Positions 28,511 through 36,323 of a stretch of DNA of 64,000 bases are shown piece by piece. The translations under genes were made by a program, and so were the position numbers. The notes under the pieces were generated by a model. That model was not told the DNA's origin. It ran no database searches and was given only the letters and a program-made list of their open reading frames with translations. Location: NCBI RefSeq assembly GCF_003116835.1, contig NZ_BFFO01000003.1:156535-220534 (forward strand). Direction: 5' to 3'. The DNA comes from Lactococcus termiticola (lineage in GTDB: Bacteria; Bacillota; Bacilli; Lactobacillales; Streptococcaceae). The stretch's first letter is position 1. Each line of letters begins with the position of its first letter.

Positions 28511-29707
28511 TTATTTGTCAGTCAATGCTGTCAAACCTGGCAAAGCTTTACCTTCGAGGAGTTCCATAGAAGCGCCACCACCAGTTGAGATCCAGCTGAA
28601 TTTTTCAGCATAGCCAAGGTTGATCGCAGCAGCTGCTGAGTCACCACCACCGATGATTGATTTAACACCTGGTTGAGCAACGATCGCATCCATAACACCG
28701 ATTGTACCCGCTTGGAAATCAGGGTTTTCGAAGACACCTACAGGGCCATTCCAAACAACTGTTTTAGCACCAGCAAGTTCTTTACCGAATTCAGCGATGG
28801 TCTTAGGACCAGCATCAAGACCGAGGAAGCCTGGGTCAACGTTTTGATCTTCAGTATCTTTCACTTCAGTGTAATCAGCAAATGCGTTTGCTTCTTTTGA
28901 GTCTACTGGCAAGATGAGTTTGCCGTTTGCTTTTTCAAGCAAAGCTTTTGCCAAGTCAAGCTTGTCATCTTCAACGAGTGAGTTACCGATTTCATAACCT
29001 TGAGCTTTGAAGAAGGTGTAAGCCATCCCACCACCAACGATAACCTTGTCAGCTTTCGTCAAGAGGTTTTCGATGACACCGATTTTATCAGAAACTTTAG
29101 AACCACCAAGGATCGCTACAAATGGACGTTCTGGAGCTTCAACGGCTTCTTGGATATAAGCAATTTCGTTTTCAAGCAAGAATCCAGCAACTGCTTTTTC
29201 AACATTTGCAGAGATACCAACGTTTGAAGCGTGCGCACGGTGAGCTGTACCGAAGGCATCGTTAACGAAGATGCCGTCACCGAGTGAAGCCCAGTATTTA
29301 CCAAGTTCTGGGTCGTTTTTAGATTCTTTCTTACCGTCGATATCTTCGAAACGAGTGTTTTCAACGAGCAAGATTTCACCGTCAGCCAAAGCATTGATGG
29401 CTTCTTCAAGTTCAGCACCACGAGTAGTACCAGTGAAGACAACATCTTTACCAAGCTTTTCACCAAGCGCTTTAGCTACAGGTGCCAAAGATTTACCAGC
29501 TTTGTCAGCTTCTTCTTTCACACGACCAAGGTGTGAGAAGAGGATCGCACGACCACCGTTTTCAAGGATGTACTTGATCGTAGGAAGTGCAGCATTGATA
29601 CGGTTGTCATTTGTGATGACACCGTCTTTTACAGGGACATTAAAGTCCACACGGACAAGAACTTTCTTGCCTTTAAGTTCAACATCTTTGACTGTCAATT
29701 TAGCCAT
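28511..29707 (-). CDS. pgk: phosphoglycerate kinase
   Basis: 398 residues, full length. [11 protein letters not shown] and FSHLGR (substrate side), [20 protein letters not shown] and the nucleotide-side GGGDSAAAA and STGGGASME are present. It makes ATP from 1,3-bisphosphoglycerate in glycolysis. Codon use is highly biased, as for an abundant protein. AAAGGAGA precedes the ATG, and a palindrome overlaps the -10 box upstream. It is a single-gene unit with its own terminator. Confidence 0.98.
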   Translation of the reverse strand: MAKLTVKDVELKGKKVLVRVDFNVPVKDGVITNDNRINAALPTIKYILENGGRAILFSHLGRVKEEADKAGKSLAPVAKALGEKLGKDVVFTGTTRGAELEEAINALADGEILLVENTRFEDIDGKKESKNDPELGKYWASLGDGIFVNDAFGTAHRAHASNVGISANVEKAVAGFLLENEIAYIQEAVEAPERPFVAILGGSKVSDKIGVIENLLTKADKVIVGGGMAYTFFKAQGYEIGNSLVEDDKLDLAKALLEKANGKLILPVDSKEANAFADYTEVKDTEDQNVDPGFLGLDAGPKTIAEFGKELAGAKTVVWNGPVGVFENPDFQAGTIGVMDAIVAQPGVKSIIGGGDSAAAAINLGYAEKFSWISTGGGASMELLEGKALPGLTALTDK

Positions 29708-29729
29708 TTGAGGTTCTCCTTTAATTTCT

Positions 29730-29755
29730 ATGTGATAATGTAAATTATATCACAT
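29730..29755 (-). promoter_or_regulatory. pgk -10 box inside an inverted repeat
   Basis: ATGTGATA (29730-29737) and TATCACAT (29748-29755) are exact complements 10 bases apart and overlap the TATAAT (29749-29744) of pgk. It looks like an operator for an unidentified regulator; it does not match a cre site. Confidence 0.5.
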
Positions 29756-29825
29756 AAGGCTTTTTTTTGCTTTTGAGAAAGGCTTTTTTGATAAAAATGG
29801 CGAGATTTTATAAGGTAAATTTCTT

Positions 29826-29833
29826 GCTATAAT
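29826..29833 (+). promoter_or_regulatory. extended -10 of the Fst-like toxin mRNA
   Basis: TGCTATAAT (TATAAT at 29828-29833); no good -35. The transcript would begin near 29840, with GGCT..AGCC (about 29835-29851) as a 5' hairpin. Confidence 0.6.
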
Positions 29834-29883
29834 AGGCTCTGGCACTAGCCAAATCTCAGACTGCAATGGGAGGAGGTGATTTT

Positions 29884-30000
29884 GTGTTAGGAGATATCTT
29901 CAAATTAGTCATCGTGCCAATTCTCGTTGGTGCAACGCTCGAGCTCTTCCGCCAGTTGCTCAGTCGCCGCTTGGACGACAAGAACGATGACAAGACTTAG
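29884..30000 (+). CDS. Fst-family type I toxin
   Basis: A 38-residue peptide from GTG 29884: MLGDIFKLVIVPILVGATLE, then LFRQLLSRRLDDKNDDKT. The LVIxPIxVGxxLxLF membrane segment and charged tail match the Fst/Ldr toxin family of Gram-positive bacteria, small membrane-disturbing peptides. A very strong GGAGGAGGTGAT lies before the start. Two blocks around the start recur as direct repeats at 30071-30101, within a converging RNA gene, as in the pAD1 par locus. The toxin is expected to be silent while the antisense RNA is made. Confidence 0.85.
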   Translation: MLGDIFKLVIVPILVGATLELFRQLLSRRLDDKNDDKT

Positions 30001-30035
30001 TGCCCTCCAAGCTGAGTTGCCCTCGCAAGGCAACA

Positions 30036-30069
30036 AAAAAGCCGTAGGCCCGCCAGCCTACGGCTTCTT
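30036..30069. terminator. shared bidirectional terminator of toxin mRNA and antisense RNA
   Basis: AAGCCGTAGG pairs with CCTACGGCTT; A run on the left and T-rich run on the right serve both directions. Confidence 0.85.
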
Positions 30070-30106
30070 TGATTTTGTGTTTGAAGCGATATCTTCAAAT
30101 TCGCTA
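30036..30106 (-). ncRNA. RNA II-like antisense antitoxin of the Fst locus
   Basis: A roughly 70-nt RNA read leftwards from the promoter at 30139-30112 to the shared terminator. It carries AATTTGAAGATATC and ACACAAAATC, exact complements of the toxin mRNA at 29893-29906 and around the ribosome site at 29878-29888. The separated pairing blocks plus shared terminator are the par RNA I/RNA II arrangement. Confidence 0.8.
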
Positions 30107-30111
30107 TCTTT

Positions 30112-30139
30112 ATTATAGCATATTTCGGAAGGCAGTCAA
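30112..30139 (-). promoter_or_regulatory. promoter of the antisense RNA
   Basis: Read leftwards: TTGACT (30139-30134), 16-base spacer, extended TGCTATAAT (TATAAT 30117-30112). It is stronger than the toxin promoter, as expected. Confidence 0.75.
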
Positions 30140-30255
30140 TCGCTTTGGGCTTCGGATTTATCGTTGCATTATAGAAATTCCCTGACCCATATCAGAGTCC
30201 TCAACCATTTTGCGAAGCAATTCGCCGAAGGAGAGAGCGAATCTCGTATACCAAG

Positions 30256-30441
30256 GGGATTTTCTAGTAGTGGGATTATGAGAAAGCTCCGCTTTCCCAT
30301 AATCCGCACAGGGGAGATCCGCAAGTACTATTTCTTAGGCTGATGACGGCTCCCGTAGGGAGACTAAATCAGACTTAGAAATAGTCGAAGCTAGCTCACC
30401 GAGCACTCCACTACTGGAAACATCCCCACCCCGAAGGGAAA
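30256..30441 (-). repeat. structured repeat family 2, copy P1
   Basis: Read leftwards it begins CCCTTCGGGGTGGGGATG and ends at CTACTAGAAAATCCCC (30256). Inside are CTAGCTTCGA, the arm ACTATTTCT (mate AGAAATAGT), TCTCCCTACGGGAGCC and GGAAAGCGGAGCTTTCTC. Together with P2 it defines a family of about 175 bp. It occupies the gap between the Fst locus and rpsU. Confidence 0.85.
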
Positions 30442-30470
30442 ATCCGGCCACAGGCCACTAAAGAGCACAA

Positions 30471-30500
30471 AAAAAGCCCAGCGGCAACTGAGCTAAAAAA
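30471..30500 (-). terminator. rpsU terminator
   Basis: Read leftwards: AGCTCAG / CTGGGCT stem with one G-T pair, then a seven-T run. Confidence 0.85.
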
Positions 30501-30677
30501 TTAGAATTTTTTACGTTTACGAGCTGCTTCTGATTTGCGTTTACGCTTTACAGATGGCTTTTCGTAGTGTTCGCGTTTACGGAGTTCTTGGAGTGTTCCA
30601 GCCTTCGTTACTGAACGTTTGAAACGGCGGAGTGCGTCGTCGAGCGATTCGCTCTTACGTACAACTGTTTTAGACAT
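30501..30677 (-). CDS. rpsU: 30S ribosomal protein S21
   Basis: 58 residues from ATG 30677 ([20 protein letters not shown]), preceded by GGGGTGA; a longer frame from 30713 lacks support. The very basic C-terminus ([15 protein letters not shown]) is typical. S21 joins the small subunit late, near the anti-Shine-Dalgarno region. It is a single-gene unit with a terminator. Confidence 0.97.
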   Translation of the reverse strand: MSKTVVRKSESLDDALRRFKRSVTKAGTLQELRKREHYEKPSVKRKRKSEAARKRKKF

Positions 30678-30769
30678 ATTCATTTCACCCCATTTCTTAT
30701 TCAGATTTGCCAAGCGGCACTGTCATATAGAATAGCAAATTTCTTGAAGGCTGTCAAGTCCGATTTCCC

Positions 30770-31177
30770 TTATTTTTTCAAGGCCAGGGCTGGATTTTCC
30801 TTCCACATTGCCAGCCATTCTTCCATGCTTATATTCTTTGGATGCTTGCCCTTGTGCACTTCAATCTTATAATCTAAATAATTCATCGTCTCTTCCAAGG
30901 CCAAGATTTCAGCAGCCAGTTGCTTTCGCGTCGCCTCTAAAATCTCCAGATGAAAGGCGTCATCATCTGGACTATTAAAGATTTCCTTGATTTGAGCCAA
31001 TGAAACGCCAGCCCGACGATAATGCATAATGGCGTAAATCCGTCTGAGACTGTCTTCATCAAAATCCCGAATCCCATTTTCATCCCGAGGCGGACGAATC
31101 AAGCCCTCTTTTTCATAATAGCGCAGTGTATAAGCCGTCATATTTGTTTTTTCAGCCACTTGAGCAATCTTTGCCAT
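30770..31177 (-). CDS. MerR family transcriptional regulator
   Basis: 135 residues: N-terminal MerR winged helix (MTAYTLRYYEKEGLI) and a coiled-coil dimer helix, then a short C-terminal part (EEWLAMWKENP) without an evident metal-binding Cys cluster. It resembles the YfmP/AdhR-like group tied to stress or efflux genes. It is divergent from a drug-efflux-type MFS gene whose promoter has the 19-base spacer and centred palindrome that MerR proteins use, so it probably controls that gene. Confidence 0.9.
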   Translation of the reverse strand: MAKIAQVAEKTNMTAYTLRYYEKEGLIRPPRDENGIRDFDEDSLRRIYAIMHYRRAGVSLAQIKEIFNSPDDDAFHLEILEATRKQLAAEILALEETMNYLDYKIEVHKGKHPKNISMEEWLAMWKENPALALKK

Positions 31178-31204
31178 TTTTTATTCTCCTTTCAATCTTT
31201 TCAC

Positions 31205-31235
31205 TTGCCTTAGAGTAACTCTAAGAGAATATACT
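31205..31235 (+). promoter_or_regulatory. MerR-type promoter of the MFS gene
   Basis: TTGCCT (31205-31210), an overlong 19-base spacer and TATACT (31230-31235). The spacer region holds CTTAGAGTAACTCTAAG (31209-31225), a perfect palindrome. This geometry is the classic target of MerR activators. Confidence 0.85.
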
Positions 31236-31267
31236 AGCATTATAAATCTTTTGGAGAAAAAAAACAA

Positions 31268-32725
31268 ATGAATACCCTACAAATCAAACGTTCTTCTCAA
31301 GCCTTGCTCTTTTCAAATCTCATGGTCGGTCTCGAAGGCACCATCATCGCCACTGCCCTTCCTGCCATGATGGCTAACCTACACGGGATTGCACTGATGA
31401 GCTGGGTCATTGCTATCTATATCTTGATGATGTCAGTGACGGGCCCTATCTGGACAAAGCTCGCCGACCGTTATGGCTATAAAAAGCTCTTTATCCTCGG
31501 CAGCCTACTTTTTATCGCAAGTTCTCTGGCTGAAGGTTTAGCCGTCAACATGACCATGCTCATTATTGCCAGGGCGATTATGGGCATCGGTGCCGGTGCC
31601 ATGCAGCTCCTGCCTTTTGTTATCTACGGTGTGCTTTTTGATGCTGAACAACGCAGAAAGGCGACCAATAATGCGATTTCTGCCTATTCTATTGCTGCTG
31701 TCGTTGGACCCTTGCTGGGTGGTCTCATCGTGTCGAGCCTGGGCTGGCGTTGGGTCTTCTTTATTAACATTCCGATTGGTCTGATAATGATTGCTGTTTT
31801 TGCCCACTACTTTTTCCACGACTTTAAGCCCAGTATCAAGGCGATTGACTTTGCCGGTAGCGGCCTGCTTTCAGCCGGCTTAATTTTCTTCATGCTGGCC
31901 TTACAGTTCTTGGGCCAGGCCCAGCCAGCCCTCATGACCATCTTCAGCTTTCTTGCGACTGCCTTAGTGCTCTTGATACTTTTTTACTTCGTTGAACGCA
32001 GGGCGACTGACCCCTTGATTCCCCTCGAGCTTTTCAAAAATCGAGCCCTGATGGCCCGAAATCTCATGATGTTTCTCCAATACGGTTTCTTTGGCTTTTA
32101 CAGCAACTACCTTCCAACTTGGGGACAGGGTGCCCTGGGCCAGTCTGCCTTTGTCGCTGGCCTGATTTTAGTGCCTAGCTCATTGATGCTTGTCCTATCC
32201 ACCCAGCTTTTGAGTCGCCTGAGAGCTCGTTTTAGTGAAAAGAATATCGTGAGTACCGGCTATGTCTTCATGCTGGCTGGCGACCTCTGCCTGGTTTTTC
32301 AGGGCTTTATGGGCAATGCTAGTTGGCTCTTTGTTGCCGCCGCCTGCTTTGGAGTCGGCTTTGGCTTGACCAATCCAATCTTGCAGGTACAGGTCCAAGA
32401 AGTCGTCGCCCCAGCAGAGATTGGAGCTGCGACTGCCCTCAACGCCCTCATCCGGACACTAGGCAACGCTCTGGTCCTTTCCGCCATGTCTGTCAGCCTC
32501 AACAGCACTTTTTCTTCTGCTGTCCATGACAACCATCAGATTAGTTTCGACCTACTCAATAAGATTTCTGATGCCCATGCCCTCCATCAAATTCCAAGGG
32601 TTTTAGTCGAGCCCCTTCGTTACATTATCTACCATGGCATGCACAAGCTCAGCCTGATTGGCCTCTGCCTTATTATTGTTGCCATGCTGATTAATTTTTT
32701 GGACAAAGAAAAAAAGCATGCTTGA
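31268..32725 (+). CDS. MFS multidrug efflux transporter, DHA2 type
   Basis: 485 residues with about 14 membrane spans. Motif A-like TKLADRYGYKKLF after span 2, ALxPAMMANLHG motif D1-like at the N-terminus and the span 5 motif VVGPLLGGLIV (motif C of antiporters) are present. It is expected to expel hydrophobic compounds using the proton gradient. Expression is probably controlled by the divergent MerR gene. It ends five bases before the convergent tetR-like gene and I see no terminator between. Confidence 0.88.
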   Translation: MNTLQIKRSSQALLFSNLMVGLEGTIIATALPAMMANLHGIALMSWVIAIYILMMSVTGPIWTKLADRYGYKKLFILGSLLFIASSLAEGLAVNMTMLIIARAIMGIGAGAMQLLPFVIYGVLFDAEQRRKATNNAISAYSIAAVVGPLLGGLIVSSLGWRWVFFINIPIGLIMIAVFAHYFFHDFKPSIKAIDFAGSGLLSAGLIFFMLALQFLGQAQPALMTIFSFLATALVLLILFYFVERRATDPLIPLELFKNRALMARNLMMFLQYGFFGFYSNYLPTWGQGALGQSAFVAGLILVPSSLMLVLSTQLLSRLRARFSEKNIVSTGYVFMLAGDLCLVFQGFMGNASWLFVAAACFGVGFGLTNPILQVQVQEVVAPAEIGAATALNALIRTLGNALVLSAMSVSLNSTFSSAVHDNHQISFDLLNKISDAHALHQIPRVLVEPLRYIIYHGMHKLSLIGLCLIIVAMLINFLDKEKKHA

Positions 32726-32729
32726 TGCC

Positions 32730-33281
32730 TTAATTATAACGTTTTCCTAGGCCTTCATATCGCTTGATGGCCGACTTCAGGAGCTCCTCCATCGTCAGCT
32801 CACTCCCCTTTTGCCAGCTCTTAAAAGCCAGATTGTAAATCGCCCGGCCAATCGAGACAGCAAGCTCGGCATCCTCTGGCTCAAAGCTCTGAGACATTTC
32901 TTCCAGCAGGATGCCTTCAATCTTTTTGAGCTTGAGCAATTCACGTTCTTCTAGGTCGGGATGGCTATGAATAACCCGCTGTCTCAAAAGCGTTCGCTCT
33001 CTGTTCTCATCAAAGAAGACAGCCACGCCCCGGTAGCCGTCAAGGACCTGCTCGATGGGATTGCTGGCCTGAGAGCTCTGGATATGGTCAATAATCATCT
33101 CCGCAAAGCCATTGCCCGCATCAAAGAGGACATCCGCCTTGTCCTTAAACTGTCGGTAAAATGTCCGCTCGGTCAGCCCGGCCTTGTCGGCAATCTCCTG
33201 GACAGTCGTTTCGTCATAGCCCTGCCTTGAAATCAAGGCAATCGCTGCCTCATATAATTTTTCCTTGCTCGTTTTTTTCAT
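32730..33281 (-). CDS. TetR family transcriptional regulator
   Basis: 183 residues with an N-terminal TetR helix-turn-helix (YDETTVQEIADKAGLTERTFYRQF) and a divergent ligand domain. It is divergent from an NmrA-like gene. Two copies of TGTCAGAAACTGACA lie in the intergenic gap, flanking that gene's promoter and close to its own start, so it likely represses both. The ligand is unknown. Confidence 0.9.
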   Translation of the reverse strand: MKKTSKEKLYEAAIALISRQGYDETTVQEIADKAGLTERTFYRQFKDKADVLFDAGNGFAEMIIDHIQSSQASNPIEQVLDGYRGVAVFFDENRERTLLRQRVIHSHPDLEERELLKLKKIEGILLEEMSQSFEPEDAELAVSIGRAIYNLAFKSWQKGSELTMEELLKSAIKRYEGLGKRYN

Positions 33282-33301
33282 AAGCTTATTTTATCACAAA
33301 A

Positions 33302-33375
33302 TGTCAGAAACTGACAAAATTCTTGACAAGGGATTTTTGAAGTTGTAGAATAAGGTCAAATGTCAGAAACTGACA
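33302..33375. promoter_or_regulatory. TetR operator pair and NmrA-gene promoter
   Basis: TGTCAGAAACTGACA occurs at 33302-33316 and 33361-33375 (perfect TGTCAG..CTGACA arms). Between them lie TTGACA (33323-33328), a 17-base spacer and TAGAAT (33346-33351). Confidence 0.85.
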
Positions 33376-33401
33376 TCTCCGAAAATGAAAGAAGGTATAA
33401 T

Positions 33402-34283
33402 ATGAAAATCACACTCCTCGGATCCCTCGGAAACATCAACCAACACACTATCCCCCGCCTCGTCACTGATGGCCACGAGGTCACGGTCGTCACAAGCTCT
33501 AGCGAGCGGGTCGCAGCCATTGAAGCACTCGGCGCCAAGGCTGCGGTTGGTCAGATGGAAGATGTTGATTTTTTGACCAAAACTTTCACTGGGCAAGACC
33601 TGGTCTACCTGATGATTGCCATGAGCGGCACGCCAAATGAAAAGGCTGTTGAAGAGCGGGCGGCCATCTATAGCCAAGCCATCAAAGACAGCGGTGTGAA
33701 GCAGGTCGTCAACCTCAGCTCTGTTGGTGCCCAGACGCCTGAAGCAGGCATCCTTTATCAATACCACCATATGGAAGATGCACTCGACGCTGTTGAGACG
33801 TCGACGGTTAGCCACATCCGCCCTGTCGGCTTTTATACTAATCTCTTTGCCCAGCTTGAAACTATCAAGAGCCAAGGCAAGATTTTTGATGCCATCAGCC
33901 CAGAGACCAAGCGGGCTTGGGTAGCAACGGAAGACATTGCTGATGCTGTCTACGCTAGAATCAAGGCCCTGCTTTCTGATGAAGAAGTCAGCAAATCTCA
34001 ATATGTCCTCAGCGACTTTGCCAGCGGGCAAGAATGGCTAGCTGCACTGGCTGAGAATGGCGTCCAAGCTGACTATGTGAAAATTTCCGTTGACCAGCAG
34101 ATTCAAGGTATGCTGAAGGCTGGCCTGCCAAAAGAAATCGCTGAAGGCTTTGGGCAGATGAGCCGGATTCAAGAACAGCCTGATCGACTCTATGAAGAAA
34201 TCACTGCTGGCAACTATCATCAGGGTAAAGTAAAAATCACTGACTTTGCTAAAATCTTTGCGGCCGCCGTCAAGGCCAACTAA
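33402..34283 (+). CDS. NmrA-like NAD(P)H-binding protein
   Basis: 293 residues from ATG 33402 (MKITLLGSLGNINQHTIPRL) with AAGG six bases before; an upstream in-frame ATG at 33360 lies within the operator. It has the Rossmann first strand with GSLGNI and a conserved NLSSVGAQ segment, as in NmrA/YtfG-like quinone reductases. The usual GxxGxxG loop is atypical here (GSLGNIN), so cofactor binding may differ. It is controlled by the divergent TetR gene and probably responds to quinone-like stress. Confidence 0.85.
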   Translation: MKITLLGSLGNINQHTIPRLVTDGHEVTVVTSSSERVAAIEALGAKAAVGQMEDVDFLTKTFTGQDLVYLMIAMSGTPNEKAVEERAAIYSQAIKDSGVKQVVNLSSVGAQTPEAGILYQYHHMEDALDAVETSTVSHIRPVGFYTNLFAQLETIKSQGKIFDAISPETKRAWVATEDIADAVYARIKALLSDEEVSKSQYVLSDFASGQEWLAALAENGVQADYVKISVDQQIQGMLKAGLPKEIAEGFGQMSRIQEQPDRLYEEITAGNYHQGKVKITDFAKIFAAAVKAN

Positions 34284-34284
34284 A

Positions 34285-34319
34285 GCAAAAAAGCTTTGCC
34301 AAGAGCAAGAGCTTTTTTA
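34285..34319. terminator. bidirectional terminator between NmrA-like gene and ung
   Basis: AAAAAAGCTTTGC pairs with GCAAGAGCTTTTTT (one bulged G). Confidence 0.8.
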
Positions 34320-34964
34320 TTTTGACCAATCAATCGGATCACGGCCCTGTTCTTCTAAGAAGCGATTGGCCTTTAGGAAGCTATCCGAGCCAAAGAAGCC
34401 CCGTCTGGCCGATAAGGGCGAGGGATGTGCTGATTCTAGAACCAAGTGTTTCGTCTTGTCAATCAGCTTCGCCTTCTTCCTAGCATAACCACCCCAAAGG
34501 AGGAAGACCTTGGGCCTGGCGTCTTCGCTAGCCAGCTGAATCAGGCGGTCAGTCAGTGGCTCCCAGACCTTGCCGGCATGACCGTTGGCCTGGTTTTCAG
34601 GGACGGTCAGGACAGCGTTGAGCAAGAGCACGCCCTGCTTAGCCCAGGCGGTCAAGTCTGTGTCCTGCTTGTCGAAGCCCTCTTCCTGAAGCTCTTTTTG
34701 AATGTTGACCATCGAGTCGGGCCGGCTGACCTTGAAGCTGTTGGGATAGGAGAAGGCTAGGCCCTGCGCCTTGCCAGCTTGGGGGTAGGGGTCTTGACCA
34801 AGGATGACGACCTTGGTGTCGGCGAGGGGGGTCAGCTCAAGTGCGGCATAGATTTTTTCTTTTTTAGGGTAGACGGGGCCAGACTGATAGACCTTCTCCA
34901 CAAACTCATCAATCCCCCTAAAATCATAGTCGGCCAGTGCCCTTGCCCAATCTGTATTTTTCAT
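34317..34964 (-). CDS. ung: uracil-DNA glycosylase
   Basis: 215 residues. [17 protein letters not shown] holds the catalytic Asp, LLLNAVLTV the uracil-binding stretch and [16 protein letters not shown] the Leu-loop with its His. It removes uracil from DNA. The start at 34964 matches family N-termini, yet a consensus -10 box ends six bases before the ATG and there is no ribosome site, so the mRNA looks leaderless. Confidence 0.95.
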   Translation of the reverse strand: MKNTDWARALADYDFRGIDEFVEKVYQSGPVYPKKEKIYAALELTPLADTKVVILGQDPYPQAGKAQGLAFSYPNSFKVSRPDSMVNIQKELQEEGFDKQDTDLTAWAKQGVLLLNAVLTVPENQANGHAGKVWEPLTDRLIQLASEDARPKVFLLWGGYARKKAKLIDKTKHLVLESAHPSPLSARRGFFGSDSFLKANRFLEEQGRDPIDWSK

Positions 34965-34970
34965 GTCTAC

Positions 34971-35000
34971 ATTATAGCATAGTCCTTAATCTTCCGTTAA
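34971..35000 (-). promoter_or_regulatory. ung promoter (predicts leaderless mRNA)
   Basis: Read leftwards: TTAACG (35000-34995), 18-base spacer, extended TGCTATAAT (TATAAT 34976-34971), then GTAGAC and the ATG. The expected first transcribed base is the A of the ATG. Confidence 0.65.
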
Positions 35001-35085
35001 GACTGCTCTCAGTATCTTTTAAGCTGGTCAGGCTATACTAGATTTATTCCAAAAAAACTTTTTTCATTTCTTTACTCCTCAAAAG

Positions 35086-35111
35086 CAGGCCAGTGATGGG
35101 CCTGTTTTTTT
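35086..35111 (+). terminator. orphan terminator, end of a possible small RNA
   Basis: CAGGCC / GGCCTG stem and seven T. A TATACT box at 35034-35039 upstream could start an RNA of about 70 nt that contains ACTCCTC. No gene precedes it on this strand. Confidence 0.5.
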
Positions 35112-35176
35112 GCATCTCATGAAGTAATCGCATAAGAAAAATCGAAAAATTAAAATAAAAAAGCCGTCCAATCAAC

Positions 35177-35205
35177 TGGGACAGGCCTAAATCTTATGTT
35201 ATACT
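35177..35205 (+). promoter_or_regulatory. promoter of the holin-like toxin mRNA
   Basis: TGGGAC (35177-35182), 17-base spacer, TATACT (35200-35205) with TG extension. Confidence 0.55.
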
Positions 35206-35261
35206 AGCCTTGTAGAAGTTGAAGGACGGTAGCCTAATCTATCAGTCAGGAGGTATTGCCT

Positions 35262-35294
35262 ATGGAGCTAATTCACGGGGCCGCCTCCCGATAG
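35262..35294 (+). CDS. 10-codon leader ORF upstream of the toxin
   Basis: MELIHGAASR from ATG 35262, with a strong AGGAGGT six bases before. It ends 13 bases ahead of the toxin start, so translating it may open or block the toxin site. The peptide itself is not recognised. Confidence 0.5.
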   Translation: MELIHGAASR

Positions 35295-35307
35295 AAAGGC
35301 GAAAACT

Positions 35308-35391
35308 TTGTCGATTTTTGAAGCCTTGACCTTAATGATTGCTTTTGCAACGCTGATGGTCCTGGTTACCAATAAAAACGATAAAAAATAA
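35308..35391 (+). CDS. putative holin-like type I toxin
   Basis: 27 residues from TTG 35308: MSIFEALTLMIAFATLMVLV followed by TNKNDKK. One membrane helix and a short charged tail, with the SxFEALxLMIxFxT pattern of the holin-like toxin family (TxpA/BsrG relatives). AAAGG precedes the start. The mRNA 5' end (GGACGGTAGC near 35223) can pair with a 3' segment (GCTACCGTTC near 35441). The stop lies inside the first terminator arm. A converging promoter downstream provides an antisense RNA, as in txpA/ratA. Confidence 0.75.
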   Translation: MSIFEALTLMIAFATLMVLVTNKNDKK

Positions 35392-35427
35392 CCGCCCTAA
35401 ACTTTAGCGAGTCGGCGGTTATTTTTT
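35383..35427. terminator. bidirectional terminator at the toxin 3' end
   Basis: AAAAAATAACCGCC (35383-35396) and its perfect complement (35414-35427). Confidence 0.85.
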
Positions 35428-35464
35428 AACCCATTCAAGCTACCGTTCTTTAGACGGCTACAGG

Positions 35465-35493
35465 AGCACCTGTTTCGAGCAGGTGCTTTTTTT
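35465..35493 (+). terminator. second terminator behind the holin-like toxin
   Basis: AGCACCTG / CAGGTGCT stem and a seven-T run. Confidence 0.8.
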
Positions 35494-35558
35494 CATACCT
35501 TTATTTTATCAGAATCAAAGGAGCTTATCAATTTTTATTGATTTCTTTTTAGACCTGC

Positions 35559-36275
35559 TTAAAGATTCTCCACGTTATGGTAAACCTTCTGGACATCATC
35601 ATTGTCTTCCAAGGCGTCAACCAAGCCTTCAAAGATTTCAACATCTTCTTCAGACAAGGTCACTTCAGATTGTGGGATGAGCTCGAGCTCAGTCGTTGAA
35701 AACTCGCTGATGCCTTTTTCACGGAGGGCTGAGATGGCCTTGTGGAGGTCAGTTGGCTCAGTGTAGACCACGATGTTTCCTTCTTCTTCCATGACGTCAC
35801 GGACATCGATGTCTTGGTCAATCAGGTATTCAAAGATGTCATCTGTGTCTGTACCAGCAAAGACGATCACGCCCGTATTGTCAAACATATAGCTGACTGA
35901 GCCTGCGGCACCGATGTTTCCGCCATTTTTGTGGAAAATTGTACGGATGTCAGCGATAGTCCGGTTGACGTTTGAAGTCAGGGTTTCGCAGACAATCATT
36001 GAACCGTTGGGACCAAAGCCTTCGTAGCGGCCTTGTGTAAAGGTCTCTTCACCACCGCCTTTAGCCTTGTCGATGGCCTTGTCGATGACATGCTTAGGCA
36101 CCTGGGCCTGCTTGGCACGTTCGATGACGAATTTCAGAGCGGAGTTAGACTCTGGGTCTGGCTCGCCCTGCTTGGCTGCAGCGTAGATTTCTACACCAAA
36201 TTTAGCATAAACTTTTGAAGTAGCCCCGTCTTTAGCAGTTTTCTTGGCAACAATATTGGCCCATTTACGTCCCAT
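35559..36275 (-). CDS. YebC/PmpR family protein
   Basis: 238 residues, [20 protein letters not shown], of the YebC/YeeN family. Conserved GFGPNG and the acidic C-terminal half are present. Members have been described as DNA-binding regulators and more recently linked to translation of proline-rich stretches, so the precise role is open. It is a single minus-strand gene next to the holin-like toxin locus, without an evident operon partner. Confidence 0.92.
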   Translation of the reverse strand: MGRKWANIVAKKTAKDGATSKVYAKFGVEIYAAAKQGEPDPESNSALKFVIERAKQAQVPKHVIDKAIDKAKGGGEETFTQGRYEGFGPNGSMIVCETLTSNVNRTIADIRTIFHKNGGNIGAAGSVSYMFDNTGVIVFAGTDTDDIFEYLIDQDIDVRDVMEEEGNIVVYTEPTDLHKAISALREKGISEFSTTELELIPQSEVTLSEEDVEIFEGLVDALEDNDDVQKVYHNVENL

Positions 36276-36323
36276 AAATGAATTCCTCTTTCTTTGTTTG
36301 TGATAATCTTCTTCTATTATAGC

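Larger units (their letters stand above)
35383..35497 (-). ncRNA. candidate antisense antitoxin RNA of the holin-like locus
   Basis: Read leftwards from TTGATA (35531-35526), 17-base spacer, TAAAAT (35508-35503). It would run through the AGCACCTG hairpin and the GTAGCCGTC..GACGG-type segment to the shared terminator, about 115 nt. It overlaps the 3' end of the toxin mRNA, the RatA type of arrangement. Confidence 0.6.

Noticed and set aside
35055..35081. Seven-codon ORF (MKKVFLE) on the minus strand with GAGGAG
   Set aside because: Good ribosome site, but no promoter or conserved context; too short to support.
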